This document shows positions 48,732 through 58,550 of a stretch of DNA of 64,000 bases, one piece after another. The position numbers and the translations under genes are program-made. The DNA comes from Crotalaria pallida (Eukaryota; Streptophyta; Magnoliopsida; Fabales; Fabaceae). Position 1 is the stretch's first letter, and each line of letters begins with the position of its first letter. A model generated the notes under the pieces. It did no database searches. It saw only the letters and a list, made by a program, of their open reading frames with translations, and was not told the origin of the DNA. Where the stretch lies: NCBI GenBank assembly GCA_037953625.1, contig CM075655.1, positions 116,009,001 through 116,073,000 on the forward strand, in the 5' to 3' direction.

Positions 48732-49025
48732 CTCCCGCCATTCCTTATTATTATATGTCGGTTTTTGGAGAGATTTTTTGTTTTTTTTATCTGTCGTATT
48801 GAGGATTTCAAGAGTGTAATAAATGTTATTTTTCATGTTTGCCCCTATTTAATACAGTATGTTTTGATTTATGTAAGTAGTGGAAAAAAATTAATGATCA
48901 TGGAAAGAGAAAGGGTATAGTGCATGCGTGGAAAAAAAAAACATAATTAATATATTGAAAATCTGAGTAATGATTAGATTTCTTAAAGGGTGTATTTTGT
49001 TTGAAATAAATATGAACGAAGGGAA
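48732..49025. mobile_element. Stowaway-like MITE, family G
   Basis: TA at 48730-48731 and 49026-49027. Left CTCCCGCCATTCCTTATTAT, right ATATGAACGAAGGGAA. Interior matches 13316-13589 in inverse orientation (TATTGAGGATTTCAAGAGTG; TAATGATTAGATTTCTTAAA). Confidence 0.7.
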
Positions 49026-49057
49026 TACAATAATAAAGTACTATATATTACAAACCT

Positions 49058-49326
49058 CCTTCCCTAATATAAGACACTTTTGACACTTTTATTTTGTCAC
49101 TATTTATAAGACCTTATACCAATTTTCAATAATCATTAATTACTTTTTTTTTCCACGAACACCCCTATTTATTTAATACTTTTTAGATTCCCAATCATAT
49201 TGATAAGGATAATTTTGAAAATACATATCAGAAGTTCACATTTCCAATACAATTAACTAAATTAATCAACTTTCTTAATTGACGTAAAATCTCCCAAAGG
49301 GATCCTATATATAAGGACGCATGGAG
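49058..49326. mobile_element. Stowaway-like MITE, family E (degenerate)
   Basis: Left CTCCTTCCCTAATATAAGAC; right CTATATATAAGGACGCATGG then AG. Interior ACACCCCTATTTATTTAATA and TTTTGAAAATACATATCAGA. Confidence 0.6.
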
Positions 49327-49388
49327 TATTTTTTATAATCAATTCTCACGATATATGGAGCAAACATTAAGCATGAGGACACGTGTTT

Positions 49389-49545
49389 TTTTTTTTGCGC
49401 GCATCAAGGGTATCCTCCGGCCAATAGTCGAAGATTAATTCTCTCTGAGGCGTAAAAATCACCTAAGTGAGTTTTGCTTATACCAACAAAGCTTTTTCTA
49501 TGCCCACGACAGAGATCGAACCCCTGACATCATGGTTAAGTAACC
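49389..49545 (-). mobile_element. Possible old tRNA-derived SINE (minus)
   Basis: A poly-T run (49389-49398) at the left, and on the minus strand a B-box-like GGTTCGATCTC near 49500-49520 with TTAACCATGATGTCAGGGG before it. The A box is unclear and flanking duplications are not exact, so the call is tentative. Confidence 0.4.
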
Positions 49546-49685
49546 CAACATGAAAACACATATGTTGTTTCTACAAAGGAGCTAGAAGAAAAATAAAAGC
49601 ATAGTAAGTTGGATATAGTGCAATGTTAATTTGTAAAGTGGACGAAATGTAAACGAATGACTAATTGAGTAATCATGGAAACCTC

Positions 49686-49712
49686 GGGGGGAGGGGGGGG
49701 GGGGGGGGGGGG
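49686..49712. repeat. Poly-G tract
   Basis: 26 G in 27 positions with one A at 49692; unusual in such AT-rich DNA. The exact length may be affected by sequencing error. Confidence 0.9.
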
Positions 49713-49984
49713 ATGTTAGAGTTGAAACCTCAGGGGAGCAAAGTGGATTTAGTGTAATTAACCCTAAAATAATTGATTAGGTCCATTTAAAAACAAATTT
49801 TTTGTTCATAGGTGTAGATGTTCTTAGTGCACTTTCTTAAATAAAGAATGTTACTTTATGGTGTATGATATGGTAATATTATTATACTGACGTGATAAAA
49901 AAATTATTACCAAAAGAACCTCTTAATTTTTATTTTTATTCTTAAACTCGTGATTAAATTATACACAATATTTTTAAAAAAATG

Positions 49985-50155
49985 GATAATGCATCGGCAG
50001 AGTAAATGTTTTTTACGCTGTTAGTTTATCATCCACCGTTCATTTGTTTATGGCCGTTGACTTTTAGATAAAAGTAATACAAATGAATAATGAATGATAG
50101 ATTGATAGTGTAAAAAAATTAAATTTACATCGTCAGTATATCCCATTAATCTCAT
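49985..50155. repeat. Palindromic MITE-like element, family F, copy 1
   Basis: Contains GTTTATCATCCACCGTTCAT and GTTGACTTTTAGATAAAAGT followed by AATACAAATGAATAATGAAT and GTGTAAAAAAATTAAATTTA. Matches 51215-51350. The halves (ATCATCCACC / GAATGATAGATTG) are inverted. Confidence 0.55.
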
Positions 50156-50202
50156 ATTTAAATTTAAATACTTTGGTCTAAATTATGGGTCTTCAGCATT
50201 AA

Positions 50203-50206
<4 letters not shown>

Positions 50207-50239
<33 letters not shown>
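50207..50239. repeat. (TA)n microsatellite
   Basis: TA run of about 16 units. Confidence 0.95.
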
Positions 50240-50241
<2 letters not shown>

Positions 50242-51214
50242 TAATAACTTGATTAGAGCGTGATGAAATTGAAACTTAATCCAAAATTGTCCAATCAAAA
50301 TATCCCCATTTCATAAAACTTCCAACCCAGGTTCATGCATATCCCCATTGGCATCGGCCCTCGAATATGTTATATGTACGTCAATATTTGACATCAAGCA
50401 CCTTACATTGTCCTTCTAAGAGAAGACAAATGGGAGAGACTCAATTGGGCTCCATTATGTATGTGCAGTGTACAGTAAAGAGAGGGTACTGTTAGTATGG
50501 AGAACCAAGATGGTTGATGTGTGGACAAGACTAGGAAATACACTGGACCCAACCCAAACAAATGAAAAAGAGATTACTGGATCTCTCGTTCAGTGCTCAC
50601 GTTACTGGACCCAACCCTCTTAACACTTGCAGATTGTCTCTCGGCGTTGTCAATATTAGCTTTCCTCACCCATGTCACCCTCCATTCTACCAATTGAATC
50701 CAGAGGGTCAGTTGTTGAGACTACAAAGACAAAACATTCTACCAAGAAACTTTTGAGGCACACGTGAGGTCTGCCTGGTGCATTCACGTGCTGATCGTTG
50801 TCAATGATGTCATTGGTTACTAAATTAATTAATTGTGCTCATGTAATTATAATATTGAACAATCGTTTTCTTTTCTGCAGCTGTTTCCTCAATAATTAAT
50901 TGATAGCATAAAAGAACAAGCACTTAGTTTTCTTATTCAAAATATTTTAACTAATTACAGAATCAATTTTAGGTAGACTACAAAACCTTAAGGAAAAAGT
51001 AATACAAAACAGTTGCCAATTAGAGTGGGAGCAACATCTAGCGTTTTAGATGATATTTGTGACAACAAATTTCCACTAATGTTCATTGAAACAGACATAT
51101 ATGGGTCTTATTAAAAAAAAACAGACATATATGGGTCCCTTTCCATTGAATTCTCGAAACCAAATTCTCCTTGCATAAGGAATTTTGTTCCCTTCATTTT
51201 GGAAAAAAGAAAAT
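50240..51214. other. Intergenic, no supported gene
   Basis: Less AT-rich at 50300-50790 with a 64-codon frame at 50562-50756, but no recognisable product or splice context. TGGACCCAACCC occurs twice (50543, 50605). Nothing else noted. Confidence 0.4.
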
Positions 51215-51350
51215 GGACCAACAGTGTATTTTACACCATCAGTGTATCATTCACCTTTCATCCGTGTAAGATTGTTGACTTTTAGATTAAAGTAATACAA
51301 ACGAATGGTGGATGATGGACAGGTGGTGTAAAAAACTTTACACCATCAAT
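51215..51350. repeat. Palindromic MITE-like element, family F, copy 2
   Basis: GTGTATTTTACACCATCAGT at the left and GGTGTAAAAAACTTTACACC at the right. GTATCATTCACCTTTCATCC is inverted against GAATGGTGGATGATGGACAG. The centre is GTTGACTTTTAGATTAAAGT, as in copy 1. Confidence 0.6.
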
Positions 51351-52454
51351 GACTCAATGCATACTCATTTATCTCTTTGGAAAATTAATCAGATACCTTC
51401 ATTTCCATTATTGCCCGTAAATCAGAGAAATTAATATGTGGTTCTATATTAGGATGCTCGATGCACCTAAAAGAAGAAGATAAAAAAAATAAAAGATAAC
51501 AAATTGATAAGTAATAAAGTATTTTCATCATTTATTTCCTATGGTGAATAGGACTATAAGAGATACATTTCTTATATAGTAAATAATGAAATCCTAAAAC
51601 TATTAGTAGTCATACATTTGGCATAATCATAAAGCTTAATAACATTTTATAGAATAAACCATATAATAAAATATGATCTAATTATCTAAATTATATAATT
51701 ACTATCATATCCCCATTTTCACTATGAGCCTAAATAATTTCTCCAATTTTATCTTTGGATCTAACATAGCAACTTGATGCATATTTTTTTTTTCATTTTA
51801 TCATTATTATTTTTTCAATATCATTTGTTAGGTTGCTATAGGCCTAAATCATGAATGAAGTTATGCAATAATTTTTCGCTGAATTGGGACCTGGAGTCTG
51901 TTGTGTTGGATAACATAATTAAATCATTTATAACTAATCACGTAGAATTTCAGTACAACAAAATCTCCTTTAAAAAAAATGGAATTTCTTAATTTTTTTT
52001 ACTACTTGAAATCTTTGAATTTCAACCTTAAAGGTTATGATAACTATTGATAAGAGATTAAGATAAGTAATATTTGTATTGAAAAAAAAATGCATTTATA
52101 GCATAAAGAAATAGTTAATTTTATTTTATAATGTATAAACTTAATTTTAATTTTCTATTTTTAAACTTTAAGAATCGAGGTTAAGCAAATTCATGAAAAA
52201 ATACAACAAAATCATGTAGCTCCAAATAAAATCATTCTAGTTCATTACTAATTTTGATATCCCGTCACAGTGGGCCAGTCAGGTATGTTGACCGTAAAGT
52301 TAGGTCAAATTGGGCCTTGCCTCGTCGTTCATCATCACCAACGAAGAGAACTAATGAGCCCATGTTGTGGGCCTTGCCCAGTCTTTGATCATCACTAACC
52401 AAGAGAACTAATGAGCCCATGCATTCATGGTTAATCTTCAACTCACACTAGCTG
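51351..52454. other. Downstream region of the first MATE gene
   Basis: AT-rich, no gene. Holds the 57-bp tandem repeat listed separately, which may lie in the 3' UTR of the MATE gene. Confidence 0.5.
52312..52423. repeat. 57-bp tandem repeat just 3' of a MATE gene
   Basis: GGGCCTTGCC ... GAGAACTAATGAGCCCATG occurs at 52312-52368 and again from 52369, with a few differences. It begins about 30 bases beyond the stop codon of the MATE gene (minus strand), so it is probably transcribed. Confidence 0.85.
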
Positions 52455-55400
52455 CTACCCTTCATTATTCTTATTTGAAGCTTCCCATTTACTCAAATTC
52501 AACCTTGCTTTCTCCGCCTACAATTGTTAACCAACAAAATGGATCAAATTAGCTGGTTGTTGTAAAGCAAAGGGCATCAATAAAATTTTGTTTATAGAGA
52601 TCAAAAAATTTTATTTACCTCTTTGTCCCAATCACATCGAATGGTAATCGCGGTTAGTATCAAAGTCTGAATTAATGTTCCACCAAAAATCAACCCTGCC
52701 CAGACTCCCTGATGATTCATTAACATGAACAATTATTATAAGCACGGTTTACTTGAAGCAAAATCAGGTTCAAATGTTGAACTAGTCATAAAACTCAAAT
52801 GAATAATTTGAGTTAATAATACTGATATGAGCCTAAATCTCTATTGCATCTCAATATGTGATAATGTTGGTTATAGCCTTATAGGCTTATAGCACCTGCC
52901 TTTTCAAGGCACAAACAAGGTTAGAATTAGATCGAGTTATATAGCTTGATAATGAGTTTTAAGATTAAGAAAATAGCAATTATGCTCTTAATATTGATTA
53001 GAGCTTTTGACTTACTTAGAAACAAGCTGGGATATAGTCTAACATATACCATAGAGAAGACAAGTAAACAACATACCTTGACACCTAGATTAAAAACGAA
53101 ACCCAACAAATACCCTAGCGGCATCCCAATGCAATAGTAACAACCCAAGTTTATGTAGGCCACATATTTCTGCCACCCGGATCCCACAGCCACTCCTATA
53201 TGGTGATAAATCATTGAAGTGTAAAATATGGATTTAGTTAATCAAATAACTAAAGACGGGATGGTTTAGTTTACGCGCACAAAAATAAAATAGATTATGC
53301 TAGTATAAGTTAGATTATATATAGCACCTGACAGAACGGGCTGAACACTGTTGAGAAAAATTGTGACGCCTAAGAGGGGTGACAACTTGTTTACCTCTTC
53401 AATCACAACTTCACTTGAAGAAAATATCAAGCCAAATTTACTACGAAAGATTATAATCAGCAGCCAGAAGAAAGCGCCTATTATAAATGATGTCATCACT
53501 GAAACCTTGGTAGCAAACTTTGCTCCTTTTCCATTGCCAGCTCCAAGCTCGTTTGCAACCCTTACTCTGCAGCATCAACCAATGAGTCAACAAGGTCTAT
53601 ATACATTTTTATGTCATGTAGAATACTAGAATATTAAATCCCCCCTTTTATTCTTTAACGTGACAAAAATGTTGTCTACATGTACATGAGAGAAGTATCA
53701 AACTAAAATAAGAATACCTAATCTCAAGACAAGAGAAATTACCCAATTGCAGCAAAGAATCCCAGAGGAAACATCAACTGCCAAATATTTATGCTCAAGC
53801 TGCCTCATAAAAACAAAGCAACAAACAACATCAGACTGGAACAAGAAGAAAATAAAATTGGAGTTCAAGCTCTTAATTAAAATAGAAGAGTCCTTATGGA
53901 GTATGTGATGTTAATTGAAAGGTAAATGCATACTCTAGTTACGTACTACTTACCAAATTGTTAAAGCCTCCACAGAAATCTCTGCGTTATATAAATTTCC
54001 GGTCATCAACATGAGTACTTTATCATACCAAATCTCCAAGCTGTAAAAGAAAAACCCAACAGCACAAGATGAAATTGCAATAGAAGAAAAATAGCATAAA
54101 AAGAAAAAACAACAATAACAAGTTTTCAACAATTATGCACATCAAAGCTTGATAAGGACTGACTCACAATTTCTCTTTCTATTATTTCAATTATTTTGAT
54201 GTACAAAAGTATTATTGTATAAATAACTAGATCATAAAAGAAAATATAAGAAATAATATATTTTTTATCAACCAAATCTGTTTACAAATCCTCTTATCAA
54301 AACAAATGTGATATGTGTTATTTGTAAATTAATCACTAATGAAATAAGTATCGTCTGATGACATGTGTTACTTTACCATCTTGTCATAATTCATTTCTAA
54401 TATATATATATATATATAGATGAAGTTCCATAAGAGAAAAATAATAATGTGCTTTTTTGAGAAGGAAAAGGAAGTACCAAAGCATGACCCCTGAAGAAGC
54501 AGAGAGTGAGGCAAACTCCCAAAGACCAGAGAATGCTTGCAAGGAGAAACCAGACCATGTTGAAGGACAATTACCCCAAACAATATAACCAAAGTATCCA
54601 AATATCAAAAACCACCAAGAGAAGTTTGAAGCAGCAGCAACACTCATTATTCCGAGCTGAAACTTGTACACAGCCAACCAACCAAAAAAACCGTGCAACA
54701 CAAGAGCAGCAAGAGACAACCAAGCAATGACATTGTTCTTGAGCTGGCTTTGCAAGAAAAAATGCAAAGGGAAAAATAATGCATAAGCTAAGTGTGTTGG
54801 TATGAACCACATGGAAATCACCCCAGCTAGCTCAGCCATCTCTGGAGTCTGTCCAAAGAACTTCAAGATAGGTGTGGCAAAGAGAAACCAAGGTAAAAGT
54901 GCCACACTCGTCAGTAAAAGAATGATCCATGAACGCTGCATGTAAACACCTAACATGTAGTACTTCTTTGCCCCAAATGCTTGTCCACATAGTGTTTCTA
55001 AGGCGCTTGACATACCCAGCTGATGATAGAAATGTTATTCAGTAGTGTCTTTAACATACATACATATTATTCAAAGAAGTTAAATAAATAATTTCAGTAT
55101 TGACAAATGATGCATTTAAAATGTTCAAAAGTGTTAAATTTAATTTTCAAATGATTACTTACTTACTCTTTTGACAAGATCATAAAAGAAAAACAGTTAT
55201 GATATTGAAACATTTTTTGCATAGCACGCAGTGATTAGTATGCAAATAACTTGTGACTTGTGAGCAACATGTAAAATATGGTGACTGTTAGAATATATAT
55301 ATATATATATATATATATTTGTGTGGTGACTAGTGATGTTGACGGATTATCCATACAACTTTGTTATCAATAGAACAATTTAGTATATGCTGTATTTACA

Positions 55401-56174
55401 ACATTTTTTTTTTGTCATTTCCCTTTCTTTCATTCCCAAAGGAAGAAAATTAACAAGGTTTTTATCTAAGAAAAATTATATTTTTTGTATAACATCCTCC
55501 CAAACAAGGCAATGGATAACACTAGATGATTAAAACAATCGTAAGATTCTTGAAGTCTATTTGGAGAAAAAAAAATATTTTAAATGCGATCCCCCTCAAA
55601 ATTAAAAGAGTATTGTTCATATTTAATCTTCTTAATAAAAGTATTCTGATTCCACTAATTGATAACCACATAATAAACATTTGTCACCCGTTATTTTCAC
55701 ATTGATCAACAAGACAATAATATAACGATATACGTAACACCAAATGGCGAACATACATATTTTTTCGTAAGATTTTTTCTCCCTCTTCATCTAATACCAA
55801 TAAAATATTTGTTTCAAAAACAAAAACAAAAACAAAAAAAGACAAAGTGGCATTTGATTTGAAAAGGTAAATGGATAGTGAAAATAATATACCATGAGAC
55901 CAAAGTCGAGCCCGAGAATGACATTGTTGGCAATAGAGGTAGCAGCCATCTCATGGTCACCTAGGCGGCCAGCATAGAATTGGGTGATGACAACCATAGT
56001 ATAATTTGAAACACGGTTGAAGATTGCAGGACCTGCTATGTGCCACAGCTTCTTTGATTCAATCCAGATCCTTCCAAACGCACCTTCATTTTCTTGCTCA
56101 CCTTCAATGTAATCTTCCAACAACGGAACCTTTGTTATTGCTTCTCCTAATGCTGAAGTCTCGTTGCTTGGCAT
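52455..56174 (-). CDS. MATE/DETOXIFICATION efflux transporter (complete, 8 exons)
   Basis: Exons, coding order: 56174-55893, 55019-54478, 54040-53954, 53799-53743, 53566-53328, 53195-53077, 52708-52619, 52517-52455. All introns are GT..AG and every phase closes; the product is 492 residues, the normal MATE size. The start is the ATG at 56174 (MPSNETSALGEAITKVPLL), since a stop lies upstream with no other ATG. Family marks: KLWHIAGPAIFNRVSNYTM, QFYAGRLGDHEMAATSIANN, LGMSSALETLCGQAFGAKKY, then FFLQSQLKNNVIAWL, LEIWYDKVLMLMTGNL, VRVANELGAGNGKGAKFAT, NSVQPVLSGVAVGSGWQKYV and a hydrophilic C-terminal tail. Twelve hydrophobic segments are expected. MATE proteins export organic compounds or take them into the vacuole using a proton gradient. 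It resembles Arabidopsis DTX27/29-type members; the substrate cannot be told. Tandem partner of the next gene upstream. Confidence 0.94.
55294..55317. repeat. (TA)n tract in MATE intron 1
   Basis: TA run inside the 873-bp first intron. Confidence 0.9.
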
Positions 56175-56208
56175 TTTGGACAACTCTAATTGACTGAATT
56201 CTTGTGAT

Positions 56209-56218
56209 CAATTATATA
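56209..56218 (-). promoter_or_regulatory. Possible TATA box of the first MATE gene
   Basis: The minus strand reads ACTATATAATTGATC about 40 bases upstream of the ATG. It would give a leader of only about 10 bases, so the true promoter may lie further up. Confidence 0.25.
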
Positions 56219-56676
56219 GTCATGATATGAACAAAAACAACATATTTTAATTTTATATTATTTTAATGACTGAATAACTTTAATTATTTCTTTATTGGAA
56301 GAGAATTAATTAGTTGATTAATTTAATGAATATAAAGATAATGTTTTTCTTAAAAATAAAAAAAAAGGTGTGCTCTTATAACTTTAAGGGTCTTGCTAAC
56401 ATGACACTTATTAAGGTTAACACATATAAAAAAAATCTCAAGTTCACATTCATCACTCTCTCGAAAACATTAAAAATCACATTTTTGCATAATTTTTATA
56501 TATAATTGTTTCCAGTGGACTCGTTAGCATTTTCTTAATTTAAAAAAAATAATATAATAATAAAAAAAAAACAAACAGTGTGCTCTTATATGGACTTAAG
56601 CAGTGGTAGACACTGGATTTTGAGCCCAATAAGCCCAAACCCTATATTTGGGTAAATGCAATGTTAGTCTACTCAC

Positions 56677-56911
56677 CGAGGAAAGACGCTATTAAGCTCC
56701 ATACGCTGGTGATAGTTTGGAAACTTATCCCGATTCATTTTATTCAATTTCATCTCTATTTTATTAACACACTCACTAATACCATACTGTAAGGCGTAAG
56801 GACTATGATAACACGCAAGGTCTGTCGTTACACCGTAAATTGCAACATGAGCGACTCTTAAAATAGTAATAATACAAGGACTCAAAAACTGCATCTCATC
56901 TCTAATCACTT
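56677..56911 (-). pseudogene. Orphan exon-like stretch, unknown family
   Basis: On the minus strand a polypyrimidine acceptor (CTCCTCTTCTTGTTTAG|AAG, exon from 56911) and a strong donor (CCTCG|GTGAGT, exon to 56677) bracket 235 bases that are fully open. The translation includes RDEMQFLSPCIITILRVAHV, YHSPYALQYGISECVNKIEM and NRDKFPNYHQRMELNSVFP: balanced composition, unlike the Lys/Phe/Ile noise elsewhere. The open frame extends upstream to about 57020. I do not recognise the family and see no partner exons between the two MATE genes, so it is either an exon of an unseen gene or the relic of one. It is not MATE sequence. Confidence 0.4.
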
Positions 56912-58112
56912 CTAAACAAGAAGAGGAGTTCAAAATGAAGGAATAATTGTCATGTTGATAATTAATAAGTAGGTGATGAATTGATTTGATTTGAAATTTG
57001 AGGGTCCCTGGTTCCAACAATTACAATCTAGAGAACTCTTTGGAAGAATTTCACGTGGGATTCTACTCTTTATTGATTATATTCCAAATAAACCTAATAG
57101 AACAACAGAGAATTTGTGAAAGAAAATGTTTAAAAAGAGCGTGTTGTTATCGTTACTCTTAGTGGTAGTATGTAACATAAGGAGAGCATCAAACGTAAAT
57201 ACGTACTTAAATGGAATGATACTTTATTACCTGTAATAACTCTTATGGGTTATGGCGTTCCCTTCATCATACGTTGTCTAATTCTGTTGAAAATTTATGA
57301 CGAATATCAGAGCGCTCTTCTCCTAGAAATCAAAAACTAGCTAGCTACCAAACCCAGAATTATTTTGCTCCTCCTGTTCGCTAATCACACCCTAGGTGGC
57401 ATACTGGCAAATCAAAAATTTTAAATAGTTCTCCCTACGTTATTATATGGAAATCTTTTAAGATTGTCGCAGGCAAATTTAAAAAATATAAAATTATATT
57501 TGTGTATTTTTTCCATTTCACTCATATATCATTTTTTTTATAATTATTCGTTTGCTCACCAATAATTAGATATATATTTTTATATACTTAAAATAAAATT
57601 GTAAAAACGATAATTAATGTTATATTTTTATTGTAAAAAAACTTAATATCACGAAACATAATTTTTTTTCCAAAAAAAAAATTAGCATTAATTTTATGTG
57701 ATGATTGAATGGAAAGAGAGTTAAAATATTACATGTAATATCTGTTGACTAAGCAAAAATGTGAAGGATATTTTTGAAAAAAAAAATTAATATTATAAAT
57801 AAAATATAAAAAAATGTTTATAAAAAGATACAGTACAAAACAAAGTCTAAAAATAGTGAACAAAGTAAAATATATATTTTTTTAGTCAAATGTATTCATT
57901 CATCTTACAAATAAAGAACTACATTTTCCAACAAATACATTATTTGGCATCAACTTTATTATACAAGGAATTGACTCTTTACATAAGAAAAACAATTAAG
58001 AGGGTTAACGGATTATGCTCCATATTCTTGAAATTTTACAAGAGATTTTTCTATTATGTGCCAGCGGACACAAACATATTAAGAAAACAATATATTTGCG
58101 TTGAAAATTGAT
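56912..58112. other. Intergenic between the MATE genes
   Basis: 57300-57420 is less AT-rich; the rest is very AT-rich. The 73-codon frame at 57890-58111 has no recognised product. Confidence 0.45.
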
Positions 58113-58124
58113 TTATAATAATAT

Positions 58125-58231
58125 ATTTTTTTTTTGTTTACATGGGAGGTCTGGGACTAGAACCCATGACCTGGGGGAGGGGGAAATCCTAAGTGTCCCT
58201 GCAGCCACCAACCGGGCTGTCTTACGCGGAC
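58125..58231 (-). mobile_element. Short tRNA-derived SINE on the minus strand
   Basis: Target duplication TTATAATAATAT at 58113-58124 and 58232-58243. Poly-T at the left is the 3' poly-A tail on the minus strand. Minus-strand body: CCCGGTTGGTGGCTGCAGGG near the head (A-box-like) and B-box-like GGTTCTAGTCC at 58164-58154. About 107 bp, so a short family or an internally deleted copy. It lies just beyond the 3' end of the second MATE gene. Confidence 0.75.
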
Positions 58232-58550
58232 TTATAATAATATTAATTTCGATGCAAAATTACTCATAACGAGTTACTTAATATACTACTACATCTTAAG
58301 CCATGTATCAGGAAAAAAAATTCTATAAATAAGACAGCTCCAAAATTAAAGGATATAATTTAATTATTTAAAGAATAATCATACTATCATTCTTTGTCTT
58401 CTGTCAATACTATATATTGAAGCCTGATACAAATATATATACCAATTCTTTGGTTATCGAGGATATGAAGAGACCAATCCATCAAGGCCAAGGAAGATTA
58501 AGAGCACATTCATTCTTCAGTTTACGCCTTTATGTATCTTCAAGAAAGAA

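Noticed and set aside
48631..48819. 62-codon open frame similar to one near 13.5 kb
   Set aside because: The shared peptide comes from the two family G MITE copies, not from a protein family.
54368..54810. Other frames over the second MATE exon (plus 74 codons, minus 77 and 79 codons)
   Set aside because: Shadows of the real MATE exon frame.
56175..56183. Upstream extension of the first MATE protein by three residues
   Set aside because: The apparent start at 56183 is TTG; the first ATG in frame is at 56174 and a stop lies upstream.
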